NCBI RefSeq assembly: GCF_011044975.1
Contig: NZ_JAAKZV010000035.1
Coordinates: 1-47,623 of the forward strand
DNA from: Streptomyces coryli
GTDB lineage: Bacteria; Actinomycetota; Actinomycetes; Streptomycetales; Streptomycetaceae
DNA: 47,623 nt
Direction of reading: 5' to 3'
The notes under the pieces were generated by a model that saw only the letters and a program-made list of their open reading frames with translations, was not told the origin of the DNA and did not search any database. The position numbers and the translations under genes were made by a program. Shown piece by piece: positions 16,354-24,087 of the stretch. Within the stretch, counting starts at the first letter, position 1. Each line of letters opens with the position of its first letter.

Positions 16354-16842
16354 ATGCTCACTCCTGGCACGGACGTGAAGGTCCGTCTCGTCAAACACCC
16401 CCGCAAGGACGTCCGCTACCCGGCCACGGTCGTCGCCGACGACGGCACCCGCGTCGTCGTCCGCGCCCCCTGGGCCGGGCCGCCCGTACGCGACTTCGGC
16501 TTCGTCCGCTTCGAGAGCGGCGACGTCTTCACCGAGCACTTCTGGCGCGACCGCTGGTACGCGGTCAAGGAGGTCCGGGCCGCCGACGGCACCCTGAAGG
16601 GCTGGTACTGCGACGTCACCCGCCCCGCCGTGGTCGAGAACGGCACCCTCACCATCGAGGACCTCGACCTGGACCTGTGGCGGTCCGCCGACGGCGCTAC
16701 GGTGCTCCGCCTCGACGAGGACGAGTTCGAGGAGAGCGGCCTCGCCGAGCGTGACCCGGACGCGGCGGCGCGGGCCGGGCGGGCGCTGGACGAGCTGGAG
16801 CGGCTGGCGCGCGACGGAGGGTTCGAGACGCTCCTGTCTTGA
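16354..16842 (+). CDS. DUF402 domain protein (nucleotide phosphatase-like)
   Basis: A 162-aa protein of the DUF402 family (PF04167), whose characterised members hydrolyse nucleoside di/triphosphates or act as FomD-type phosphatases. Family features seen: HFWRDRWYAVKEVRAADG, then GWYCDVTRPAV and an acidic DLDLDLW segment that would bind divalent metal. The C-terminal third is charged and helical. ATG 16354 is the first start that keeps this domain complete; there is no strong SD. Its stop lies inside the first copy of a 12-bp direct repeat. Confidence 0.75.
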   Translation: MLTPGTDVKVRLVKHPRKDVRYPATVVADDGTRVVVRAPWAGPPVRDFGFVRFESGDVFTEHFWRDRWYAVKEVRAADGTLKGWYCDVTRPAVVENGTLTIEDLDLDLWRSADGATVLRLDEDEFEESGLAERDPDAAARAGRALDELERLARDGGFETLLS

Positions 16843-16851
16843 TTCGGAACC

Positions 16852-16889
16852 CTCCTGTCTTGACAGGTCCACGCCCGCGCTTTCAGGGT
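16852..16889 (+). promoter_or_regulatory. promoter candidate with palindromic operator
   Basis: TTGACA (16860-16865) is 18 bp from CAGGGT (16884-16889), a reasonable vegetative promoter for the gene at 16940. CCTGTC and GACAGG (16854-16859, 16862-16867) form a perfect palindrome over the -35. The sequence CTCCTGTCTTGA occurs both at 16852-16863 and at 16831-16842, 21 bp apart, giving a second half-site on the same helix face. Confidence 0.5.
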
Positions 16890-16939
16890 GTAGTTCTCGC
16901 GCCGACGGGGGATGCCGGCGCTGAACTCAGGGGGAATCC

Positions 16940-17452
16940 ATGTCAGTTGCGGTCTGCTCGCTCCTGTGGGACAAGGCGCGGAACGGCGCCCAGAAGATCG
17001 ACTACGACGACGACGGCTACCACCTCGTCCGCTTCCCGTTCGACGCGGAAACCGAGTCCCTGGACGCCTGGGACATGCACGACCCGTCCCACGGCGGCGG
17101 CTCGAACTACCCCGACGCCCGCTCCGGGCTGATCTGGCCGAGCCACGACGGCTGGGGCTACGTCTCCGCGCTCATCTTCTGGGATCCGACCAACGACGCG
17201 AGCGAATACCGGCTCCGCTTCGTCCGCGACCCGCTGAACCTCGCCACCGGCTACGACTCCACCGCCACCACCGATTTCACCCGCACCGGCGGCGGCCAGT
17301 TCCGGTCCCACACCTGGCAGATGCAGGTCCACAAGGGCGTACCACTGGGCCTGAAGATCTCCGCCCGCGGCGCCGGCGACGCGAAGATACCGGTGCCGAT
17401 CAAGCACGCCCAGTTCAAGCTGTCGATCCAGACGGACGTCATCACGCCGTAG
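16940..17452 (+). CDS. conserved-looking protein of unknown function, 170 aa
   Basis: A soluble 170-aa protein starting at ATG 16940 behind AGGGGGA. It is rich in aromatic residues, Asp and beta-forming stretches (DGYHLVRFPFD, WGYVSALIFWDP, YRLRFVRDPLN), suggesting a beta-sandwich. No signal peptide, membrane segment or catalytic motif was recognised. Codon bias at third positions is strongly GC, so it is a real gene. It has its own promoter candidate with a palindrome and a terminator right after the stop, so it is probably monocistronic. I do not recognise the family. Confidence 0.75.
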   Translation: MSVAVCSLLWDKARNGAQKIDYDDDGYHLVRFPFDAETESLDAWDMHDPSHGGGSNYPDARSGLIWPSHDGWGYVSALIFWDPTNDASEYRLRFVRDPLNLATGYDSTATTDFTRTGGGQFRSHTWQMQVHKGVPLGLKISARGAGDAKIPVPIKHAQFKLSIQTDVITP

Positions 17453-17456
17453 CGAC

Positions 17457-17478
17457 AGCCGGCCGGCGGCGGCCGGCT
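17457..17478. terminator. bidirectional terminator
   Basis: AGCCGGCCG 17457-17465 and CGGCCGGCT 17470-17478 form a perfect 9-bp GC stem with a 4-nt loop, between convergent stops at 17452 and 17478. The distal arm reaches the stop codon of the HAD gene. Confidence 0.7.
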
Positions 17479-18170
17479 CAGCCCGCCAGCTGCAGCACGG
17501 GGCGCAGCCCCTCCGGGCGCTGCGCCACCGGCAGATGGTCGACGGGCAGATAGCCGCAGCCCACCGCCTCGGCCCCGCCGTCGGCGCGCCGGTCGTCGCC
17601 GACCATCAGCACGCTCTCCGGCTCCAGGCCGAGCTCGGCGCAGGCGATCCGGAACAGCCGCGGGTCGGGCTTCTGGACGCCGTGCTCGTACGACAGCACG
17701 CAGGCGTCCACCGCGTCCGCGACGCCGTGCGCCCGCAGCACCGGCCGCAGATCCCAGCCGATGTTGCTCAGCACGCCCACCCGCACGCCCCGGCCCCGCA
17801 GCTCGGTCAGCACCTCCGCGGTGTCGGGGTACGGCGCCCAGGCGGCGGGCGTCATGTGCCGGTCGTAGATGGCGTCATGGACATCCCACGGGAGCGCCGC
17901 CTCGCGCGACAGGCCCGTGTAGGCGGCCCGGTGCCGCTCGGGGTCGATGTCCCGGGTCTCCCACAGCTCGGCGAGGTGCTCGGGCATCCGCTGCGGCATG
18001 GTCCCGCCGGGCAGCCCGCCCGCCGCGTCCAGCCGCTCGGCCCACGCGGCCAGCTCGCCCTCGGCCACCTCGATGCCCCGCTCCCGCAGCACCGCGCTCA
18101 GGGCGCTGACCGCGGACTCGATACGGAAGATGGTCCCGGAAAAGTCGAAGAGCACACCTTTGATCGCCAT
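17478..18170 (-). CDS. HAD-superfamily hydrolase with DxSGT motif
   Basis: A 230-aa HAD protein. Motif I is LFDFSGTIFR: the nucleophile Asp is present but the usual second Asp is Ser, as in HAD members that are not classical phosphatases. Motif II is GVLSNIGWD, motif III the Lys in HGVQKPDPRLF, motif IV MVGDDRRAD. A helical cap lies between motifs I and II. ATG 18170 is used because the family begins here; an upstream GTG at 18200 would overlap the PAP2 gene. Phosphatase or dehalogenase activity cannot be decided. Confidence 0.8.
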   Translation of the reverse strand: MAIKGVLFDFSGTIFRIESAVSALSAVLRERGIEVAEGELAAWAERLDAAGGLPGGTMPQRMPEHLAELWETRDIDPERHRAAYTGLSREAALPWDVHDAIYDRHMTPAAWAPYPDTAEVLTELRGRGVRVGVLSNIGWDLRPVLRAHGVADAVDACVLSYEHGVQKPDPRLFRIACAELGLEPESVLMVGDDRRADGGAEAVGCGYLPVDHLPVAQRPEGLRPVLQLAG

Positions 18171-18180
18171 GCCCGCGATC

Positions 18181-18843
18181 CTACGACCCGCTCCTGACAC
18201 GCTCGTAAAACGCGGCCGAACCCAGCACGACGGCCGCGCCCATCAGCCAGCCGCCCACCACGTCGCTCGGCCAGTGCACCCCCAGCCACACCCGTGTGAA
18301 GCCGACCCCGGCCACCGACACCGCGGCCACCACCCAGGCCGCGACCTGCCACCCGCCGGACGCCCCGTACCGCCGCAGCAGCCAGACCACCAGACCGAGC
18401 GTCACCACCGCCGACATCGCATGCCCGGACGGATACGCCGCGTAATGCGCCGAGTCGACCGGATCGGGCCAGCGCGGCCGGTCCCGGCCCACGGCCGCCT
18501 TCATGCCCTGCTGCACGATCACGCCGGCCATCGTGCCGCCCGCGATCACCCCGGCGAGCAGCCGCTCGCGCCGCCACAGCAGCCAGCCGACCAGCGCCAC
18601 CGTCAGCAACCGCATCGTCCACGGGTCCCACACCCAGTCGGTCAGGATGCGGTTCGCGTGCGTGACGTCCGGCTCGTCCACCGCGGGCCCGTGCAGCCCC
18701 TCGGCCGCCCACCGGTCGAAGTCCAGCAGCGGACCCCAGCCGAGCGCCACCAGCGCCAGCAACAGCACGGAGAGCGCGGCCAGTACGGACAGAGCCAGGC
18801 CCCCGCGGGTACGGGAGCGGACCGGGTCGGACGTGAGCGTCAT
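18181..18843 (-). CDS. PAP2-family membrane phosphatase
   Basis: A 220-aa integral membrane protein with five to six spans. The three phosphatase motifs are visible: KAAVGRDRP (KxxxxxxRP), YPSGHAM (PSGH) and TRVWLGVHWPSD (a variant of SRxxxxxHxxxD with Thr first). Such enzymes dephosphorylate phosphatidate, undecaprenyl pyrophosphate or related lipids, with the active site at the outer membrane face. It ends 10 bp before the HAD start, so the two genes are probably co-transcribed. Confidence 0.88.
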   Translation of the reverse strand: MTLTSDPVRSRTRGGLALSVLAALSVLLLALVALGWGPLLDFDRWAAEGLHGPAVDEPDVTHANRILTDWVWDPWTMRLLTVALVGWLLWRRERLLAGVIAGGTMAGVIVQQGMKAAVGRDRPRWPDPVDSAHYAAYPSGHAMSAVVTLGLVVWLLRRYGASGGWQVAAWVVAAVSVAGVGFTRVWLGVHWPSDVVGGWLMGAAVVLGSAAFYERVRSGS

Positions 18844-18872
18844 GCGGAAGATCCTCGCTCACGAGGCCGCCG

Positions 18873-19811
18873 CTACGCCAGCGTGCTGAGTCCCGGTACG
18901 AACGCCACCAGCAGCGGGACCGCCGGCACCAGCGCCGCGCACGCGGTCATCCGCAGCCGCCGCCCCGGCGTCAGCCGCGGCCCGGGGGCCAGCAGCCGGT
19001 CGACGCGCTGCGGCACCTGCGCCAGCTGCGGCGGGCAGGGGCCGAAGACGCCGCGGTCCTCGTTGAGTTCCAGCAGCGCGGTGGCGAACGTCATCCGCCC
19101 GAAGCGCCGCGACGCGGCATCGTCAGCGGCCAGCTCGCACAGCCGGTGCACCTGGTCGCGGAAGGCGGCGAAGACCGGGATCTGCGGGAAGCCGTTCGCG
19201 AGCGCGCCCGCGCAGTACAGCAGCCAGTGGTGCCGGGCCCGCGAATGCCCCTGCTCATGCGCGAGTACGGCATCGAGCTGGCGCTTGCGCAGCCGGCGCA
19301 GCGCCCCGGTGGTGATAACCAGACGCGGCGTCGTGCCGCCCGGCAGCCACCAGGCGTCAGGGCGGTCGCCCTCCAGCACCACGAGCCGGTCGCCGCTCGG
19401 CTCCTCGCCGGGCAACAGCGGCGCGCGGACCAGCAGTTCGGCGCGCCGCCTGCGGCGTACGGACCGGTCGTGGCGCACCTCGCGTACGAAGGCCACCGCG
19501 GTCCAGGCGCCGCCCGCGGCCAGCAGCGCGGCCAGCGCGGCGGACCAGGAGCCGCCGGAGCCGAGCCCGTACGCCTCGACGACGCCGTGCGGCGCGGGTG
19601 CGAAGACGCCGCTGCGCACGCGCTCCCAGGCGGAGGCGGCGCTGAGCGCCATCGCTAGGGCGCAGCACAGCAGCACGGCGGCGACCGCGCACTGCCAAGC
19701 CCACAGTGCGAGCACCGGCTCCCGGTCCGGCCAGGAGGCGCGCCCGAGCAGGCTGGGCGTCGCCACCGCCACGACGGCGGCGAGCAGCAACAGCGCCATT
19801 GCGATCACCAT
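18873..19811 (-). CDS. M56 family metallopeptidase (BlaR1-like, without sensor domain)
   Basis: A 312-aa membrane peptidase. Hydrophobic segments are near residues 2-20, 35-60, 88-108 and at the C-terminus. The zinc motif is HEQGH (185-189), with the downstream ELAAD supplying the third ligand. This is the compact actinobacterial M56 form lacking the penicillin-binding sensor. In many genomes such genes follow a BlaI/MecI-type repressor; none is found here. The neighbour upstream encodes a DUF5134 membrane protein, a common partner. Role in proteolytic signalling is inferred from the family. Confidence 0.85.
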   Translation of the reverse strand: MVIAMALLLLAAVVAVATPSLLGRASWPDREPVLALWAWQCAVAAVLLCCALAMALSAASAWERVRSGVFAPAPHGVVEAYGLGSGGSWSAALAALLAAGGAWTAVAFVREVRHDRSVRRRRRAELLVRAPLLPGEEPSGDRLVVLEGDRPDAWWLPGGTTPRLVITTGALRRLRKRQLDAVLAHEQGHSRARHHWLLYCAGALANGFPQIPVFAAFRDQVHRLCELAADDAASRRFGRMTFATALLELNEDRGVFGPCPPQLAQVPQRVDRLLAPGPRLTPGRRLRMTACAALVPAVPLLVAFVPGLSTLA

Positions 19812-19884
19812 GCCCCCAGCCTATGGAGGGCGACTACCCACCGGTACCGGCGGGAGCACGAAGTGACCGACACCACCCCGCGCC

Positions 19885-20430
19885 TTACATCGTCAGCAAC
19901 ATGGCAAACATCCCGATACCCATGCTGACCCGGCATCCCGCCACCAGCTCCGGCCGCTGCGTCCACGCGGTCCCGCCGGTCGCGCGACCGCCGCCCGCGA
20001 CGACCAGTCGGCCGCCGCCGCGCAGCACATAGAGGAGGTAGTACGCCAGCAGCACCCCGGTCACCAGCGGCAGCCCGGCCGGGGCGCCGTGGCCCGCATG
20101 GCCGCCGGTCGCGGCCATGGCGAGCCCCATGTAGACCATGGCCAGCGCCCCGATCAGATGGTGCAGATGCCCCGCGGCATGCCGGAGCGGCAGCACGGCA
20201 CGCACGGCGGCGGCACCGAAGACGGCGGCGAGCGCGAGACCGCCCCAGCGGCCGGTGTCGAGCGCGGACGCCGGCACCGCCATCGCCGCCATCCCGAGAC
20301 CCATCAGCGCGTCCCCGGCGGCGGCCCGGCGCTGCGCGGGCGGCGCGGTGCGGACGCGGAGCAGGCAGTACGCGCCGACCGCGGCGCTCAGCGCCACGAG
20401 CAGCCAGCCGGCGAGCGGCGGTCCGTGCAT
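19885..20430 (-). CDS. DUF5134 membrane protein
   Basis: A 181-aa protein with about five hydrophobic segments and several histidines inside or next to them (LRHAAGHLHHLIGALAMVYMGLAMA, shown here only as positions about 82-106), typical of the DUF5134 family of actinobacterial membrane proteins. ATG 20430 (MHGPPLAGW) is chosen because AAGGGGGG lies about 9 nt upstream and the family begins this way; ATG 20475 is an in-frame alternative. It precedes the M56 peptidase by 73 bp on the same strand. Function unknown; metal or haem binding through the histidines is conceivable. Confidence 0.7.
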   Translation of the reverse strand: MHGPPLAGWLLVALSAAVGAYCLLRVRTAPPAQRRAAAGDALMGLGMAAMAVPASALDTGRWGGLALAAVFGAAAVRAVLPLRHAAGHLHHLIGALAMVYMGLAMAATGGHAGHGAPAGLPLVTGVLLAYYLLYVLRGGGRLVVAGGGRATGGTAWTQRPELVAGCRVSMGIGMFAMLLTM

Positions 20431-20547
20431 GGCCCAGGCCCCCTTGGCATCCGGCTGCGGGTACGGCCGGACCATGCCCGGGCGGGCGGCCGCACACGCG
20501 AGCGCATGGGCGCAAAGGGGTCGCGCGCGGGCGCGAAAAAGTGGGGA

Positions 20548-20931
20548 TCAGGGGCGATAGCGCAGCGGATGGTCCTCGGGGACCTCGACAACGGCGATCT
20601 TCACGCCGTCCGGATCGGAGAGCCACATCTCGATCAGCCCCCACGGCTCCCTGCGCGGCTCGCGCAGCACCTCGGCGCCGGCCGCGGTCAGTTCGCGGTG
20701 TGCGGCCGCCGCGTCCGGCACCTGCATCCACAGCTGCAGCCCAGGCGCGGGCGGCTGCTCGGAGCGGCCGGAGACCTCCAGGAAGCCGCCCCCGAGGAAG
20801 TAGACGGTGCCGCGCTCCGGGCCCGTACCGAACTCGCGGTAGACGGCGAGCCCCAGCGTCTCGCCGTAGAAGCGCCGCGACCGCTCCGGGTCGGTGGGCC
20901 GTAGCAGGACGCGGCCGCTGAGAACCTGCAT
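20548..20931 (-). CDS. VOC/glyoxalase-family protein
   Basis: A 127-aa single-domain protein of the vicinal oxygen chelate fold, with the two beta-alpha-beta-beta-beta modules (VLLRPTDPERSRRFYGETLG; then LWMQVPDAAAAHRELTAAGA and ending WLSDPDGVKIAVVE). The family includes glyoxalases, dioxygenases and antibiotic-binding proteins. The start lies 13 bp after the GDPD stop, so it is the second gene of that operon. The substrate cannot be predicted. Confidence 0.82.
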   Translation of the reverse strand: MQVLSGRVLLRPTDPERSRRFYGETLGLAVYREFGTGPERGTVYFLGGGFLEVSGRSEQPPAPGLQLWMQVPDAAAAHRELTAAGAEVLREPRREPWGLIEMWLSDPDGVKIAVVEVPEDHPLRYRP

Positions 20932-20944
20932 CGCGGGCGCCCCC

Positions 20945-21628
20945 TCAGGCCGTGTAGCGGGCCGTGCGCTTGATCTCGGGGAAGTCGGTCACCACGCCCT
21001 GCAGGCCGAGGCCGCGGGCGAGCTTGAGCTGGTCGGGGGTGTTGACGGTCCAGGCGATGACGGCGAGGTCGGCCTCGTGCGCCTTCTCCACCAGCTCCAG
21101 GGTGAGGCGGCGCAGGTTCAGCGACAGCATGTACGCGCCGACGGCCTTGGCGCGGTCGACGACGTCGTGCCCGTACCGGCTGGCGACCAGGACCGTGCGC
21201 AGCCGCGGGATCAGCTTCTTGATCTCGTCGATCGCCTCGTCGTGGAAGGACAGCACCTCCACGCGGTCCACCAGATCCCGGCGCTCCAGCACCTCGGCGA
21301 GCGAGCGGGCCGCCGCGACGTCCTTGATCTCCGCCTGCAGCGGCGCCTCGACCGCGTCCACGACCTCCTCGAAGACCGGGATCCGCTCGCCGTCGCCGGC
21401 GTCCAGCTCGCGCAGTTCGTCCAGGGTGAAGTCGGCGATCGCGCCCTGGCCGTCGGTCGTGCGGTCCACCTCGGTGTCGTGCATGATCACGAGGTGGCCG
21501 TCCTTGCTGAGGTGCAGGTCGAGCTCGACGCGGTCCATGCCCTCCCGGTCGGCGCGGACGAACGAGCGGAGGGTGTTCTCCGGCTCGATGCCCATCAATC
21601 CGCGGTGTCCAATGGTCACAAACGACAC
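20945..21628 (-). CDS. glycerophosphodiester phosphodiesterase
   Basis: A 227-aa TIM-barrel enzyme that cleaves glycerophosphodiesters to glycerol-3-phosphate and an alcohol. Family signature: IGHRG, PENTLRSF, VELDLHLSKDG, VIMHDTEVDRTTDG, then AEIKD and a C-terminal WTVN. The Glu/Asp metal ligands and both histidines are present. GTG 21628 is selected because GGAGAG lies 5 nt upstream; the frame stays open further but without coding character. It has no signal peptide, so it acts in the cytoplasm on imported or recycled phospholipid headgroup diesters. It heads a two-gene operon with the VOC gene. Confidence 0.9.
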   Translation of the reverse strand: MSFVTIGHRGLMGIEPENTLRSFVRADREGMDRVELDLHLSKDGHLVIMHDTEVDRTTDGQGAIADFTLDELRELDAGDGERIPVFEEVVDAVEAPLQAEIKDVAAARSLAEVLERRDLVDRVEVLSFHDEAIDEIKKLIPRLRTVLVASRYGHDVVDRAKAVGAYMLSLNLRRLTLELVEKAHEADLAVIAWTVNTPDQLKLARGLGLQGVVTDFPEIKRTARYTA

Positions 21629-21829
21629 AGCACTCTCCGCTTCCGTCGGGGGCGGCTCACGTCTCCCGGATCGCCGAAAGCCTAGGCCATGGGGAAGAGA
21701 TCCAACCCAGCCGTGCACTGGTCTGTGGGCGTGTCCGCGCACGGCGCTGACGTCGCGCGGCCAACCCGGGGCTACCGGAAGAAATGCGGCTGTGCGGCTT
21801 GATCGCAGCAGATTTTGCGGCGACCCCCC

Positions 21830-21859
21830 TTGAGAGTGATCGTCATACATGGATACGGT
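21830..21859 (+). promoter_or_regulatory. promoter candidate for the DUF6421 operon
   Basis: TTGAGA (21830-21835) is 18 bp from TACGGT (21854-21859), 36 bp before the DUF6421 start. The match is moderate. The 266-bp divergent gap between the GDPD and DUF6421 genes otherwise shows nothing I can name. Confidence 0.3.
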
Positions 21860-21894
21860 GGGAGCACGAGAGGTTCTCCGCGGAGGAGTCGGTG

Positions 21895-23307
21895 ATGACG
21901 GAAATTTTTGCTCAGGACGTAGCGGAAGGCGGCGTTCTGCCTGCCGAGCGCGTTGTCGACCGGCCCGCGTGGGCCGCGCTGAAGGCTGCCGTGGAGGAGA
22001 TCCGCCCCTGGCAGTCCAAGGACGGCTCCATCGACTTCGACGCCGAGGGCGCACCTGCCCGGGCCACCGCGGACGACGCCCTGGGCCGTGTGGTCGCGGC
22101 CGTGGAGGAGCTGGCCCCGCTGCTGCCGCACGACCAGGCGTATCACCGCGCGCTCGTCGCGGACTTGCGGCGCTGGGCGGAGGGCGGCTTCGCGGTCCCC
22201 GACTTCCTCGACTCGCTGCTCGCCTTCCAGCCCGCCGAGCAGCGTGCGGACGGCCTGCAGCACCTCGTCGTCTTCCCGATGTACACCCAGAACGGCAACC
22301 CGGACCGTAACCTCGAGGCGGTCGTGATCCGCGTTGTCTGGCCGGACTGGCTGGCCGAGCTGGAGCGCACCCGTTACGACAACCCGCTCTTCCTCGGCAT
22401 CACTTTCGAGGACTTCACTTCGGGCTACGACACGAACTCCGCCGTGCTCTTCCCGGAGACCATCGCGATGCGCGAGGCACCCGAACGGTTCAGCTGGGGC
22501 GCCATCTTCTGCGACCGCGAGGCGGCCCGCTTCCGCCGCGTCATCAAGTCCGCCGTGGACGTCACCGGCCTGCAGCTCCCCGAGGACGCGCAGGGCCTGC
22601 TGGACGACCAGGAGCGGGCGCAGATGACCTTCGTGCTCTGGGACATGGTCCACGACCGCACCCACAGCCACGGCGACCTGCCGTTCGACCCGTTCATGAT
22701 CAAGCAGCGGCAGCCCTTCTGGATGTACGGCATCGAGGAGCTGCGCTGCGACCTCACCGCCTTCCACGAGGCCGGCAAGCTCTACGAGGACGGCTTCGCG
22801 CAGGGCCGCGACGTGCAGTACGCGGTGCTGATGGACCGCCTCTTCCGCTTCCCGGTCACCGGCGAGCGCAACCGCAACTACGACGGCCTCGGCGGCCAGC
22901 TGCTCTTCGCGTACCTGCACAAGCACGACGCGCTGCGCTGGACGGACAACAAGCTGTCGATCGACTGGGACCTGGCCCGCGAGGTCACCGGGCGGCTCCG
23001 TACGGAGATCGAGACGCTCTACCGTGAGGGCATCGACCGGCCCAAGCTCGTCCACTGGTTCAAGGCGTACGACCTCGTCTCGACCTACCTCGCCCCGCAC
23101 CCCGGCTCGGTGTGGGCCAAGGGCCCGGACGCGCTCGACCTGTCGCAGCCGCCGCGCAAGCTGGTCGACGACGTGCTCCCGGACGAGTTCCCGCTGAGCA
23201 TGTTCTACGAGGCCCTCGCCAAGAAGCTCCGCAAGGTGATCGCCTCGACCAAGGGCATCACGGCCAAGAGCGAGGCCGCGGACGACACCGTCGCCGCGGC
23301 CGCCTGA
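21895..23307 (+). CDS. DUF6421 family protein, possible metallopeptidase fold
   Basis: A 470-aa soluble protein of the streptomycete DUF6421 family, function unknown. ATG 21895 follows GGAGGAG by 8 nt; the open frame extends upstream but without an SD. The centre (MVHDRTHSHGDLPFD, then GIEELRCDL) holds His253-Asp-x-x-His257, His259 and Glu282-x-x-x-Asp286: an HDxxH-x24-ExxxD arrangement that resembles the gluzincin pattern HExxH...ExxxD with Asp in place of the catalytic Glu. A metal-dependent hydrolase is therefore a reasonable inference. It is followed 18 bp later by an SDR gene and then a threonine aldolase, one operon. Confidence 0.75.
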   Translation: MTEIFAQDVAEGGVLPAERVVDRPAWAALKAAVEEIRPWQSKDGSIDFDAEGAPARATADDALGRVVAAVEELAPLLPHDQAYHRALVADLRRWAEGGFAVPDFLDSLLAFQPAEQRADGLQHLVVFPMYTQNGNPDRNLEAVVIRVVWPDWLAELERTRYDNPLFLGITFEDFTSGYDTNSAVLFPETIAMREAPERFSWGAIFCDREAARFRRVIKSAVDVTGLQLPEDAQGLLDDQERAQMTFVLWDMVHDRTHSHGDLPFDPFMIKQRQPFWMYGIEELRCDLTAFHEAGKLYEDGFAQGRDVQYAVLMDRLFRFPVTGERNRNYDGLGGQLLFAYLHKHDALRWTDNKLSIDWDLAREVTGRLRTEIETLYREGIDRPKLVHWFKAYDLVSTYLAPHPGSVWAKGPDALDLSQPPRKLVDDVLPDEFPLSMFYEALAKKLRKVIASTKGITAKSEAADDTVAAAA

Positions 23308-23325
23308 CGGAAGAACGGACAAGCA

Positions 23326-24087
23326 ATGAGCACCTCGGGGAACGACACGGACGGCGCCCTCAAGGGGGCCGTCATCGCGGTGGCCGGCGCCGGCGGCCCC
23401 GCCGGGAGCGCGGCGCTGCGGCGGCTGGCGGCCGCGGGCGCCACGGTGGTGGGCGCCGACGCCGACACGGAGCGGCTGAACGACGCGGTCAAGGCCGCCA
23501 GCGGCCTCGGCGGCTTCGTCTACGGCGAGCAGGTCGACCTGCTCGACCCGGAGGCCACCCGCGACTGGGCGGAGCGGATCGAGAAGGACCACGGCCGCGT
23601 CGACGGCCTGGTGCACCTCGTCGGCGGCTGGCGCGGCTCGAAGTCCTTCGCCGAGACCGACCTCGCCGACTGGGACGTGCTGCACAAGCTGCTCATCCAG
23701 ACCGTGCAGCACACGTCGCTGGCCTTCCAGGAGCCGCTGCAGCGCAGCGGCGGCCGCGGCCGGTACGTGCTCATCTCCGCCGCCGGCGCCTCGAAGCCCA
23801 CCTCGGGCAATGCCGCCTACGCCGCGTCCAAGGCCGCCGCCGAAGCCTGGACACTCGCGCTCGGGCACGCCTTCAAGAAGGCCGGGGGCGATGGCCCGCC
23901 GCCCGCCGCGGCTGTCATCCTGGTGGTGAAGGCGCTGGTCAATGACGCGATGCGAGCCGCCGAGCCGGAGCGGAAGTTCCCCGGCTTCACGCACGTGGCA
24001 GAGCTCGCGGACGAGATCGCCGGTGTCTACGCCCGTCCCGTCGAGGAAGTGAACGGAACCCGCCAGTGGCTCACACCCCAGCCGTAG
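23326..24087 (+). CDS. SDR family oxidoreductase
   Basis: A 253-aa short-chain dehydrogenase/reductase. The nucleotide-binding loop is VAGAGGPAGSAALRRL in place of the classical TGxxxGxG; Asp44/Asp46 after the second strand are ambiguous for NAD or NADP. The active site is Ser151 with Tyr165-x-x-x-Lys169 (YAASK). The NNAG motif is replaced by HLVGGW, seen in some atypical SDRs. The 3' end overlaps the threonine aldolase start by 22 bp. In the context of an aldolase, the substrate could be a 3-hydroxy or 3-oxo amino-acid derivative; this is inference. Confidence 0.85.
   Translation: MSTSGNDTDGALKGAVIAVAGAGGPAGSAALRRLAAAGATVVGADADTERLNDAVKAASGLGGFVYGEQVDLLDPEATRDWAERIEKDHGRVDGLVHLVGGWRGSKSFAETDLADWDVLHKLLIQTVQHTSLAFQEPLQRSGGRGRYVLISAAGASKPTSGNAAYAASKAAAEAWTLALGHAFKKAGGDGPPPAAAVILVVKALVNDAMRAAEPERKFPGFTHVAELADEIAGVYARPVEEVNGTRQWLTPQP

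Noticed and set aside
21772-23994. 740-codon minus-strand frame opposite DUF6421 and the SDR
   Set aside because: Antisense shadow of two real genes; no start signal and no recognisable protein.
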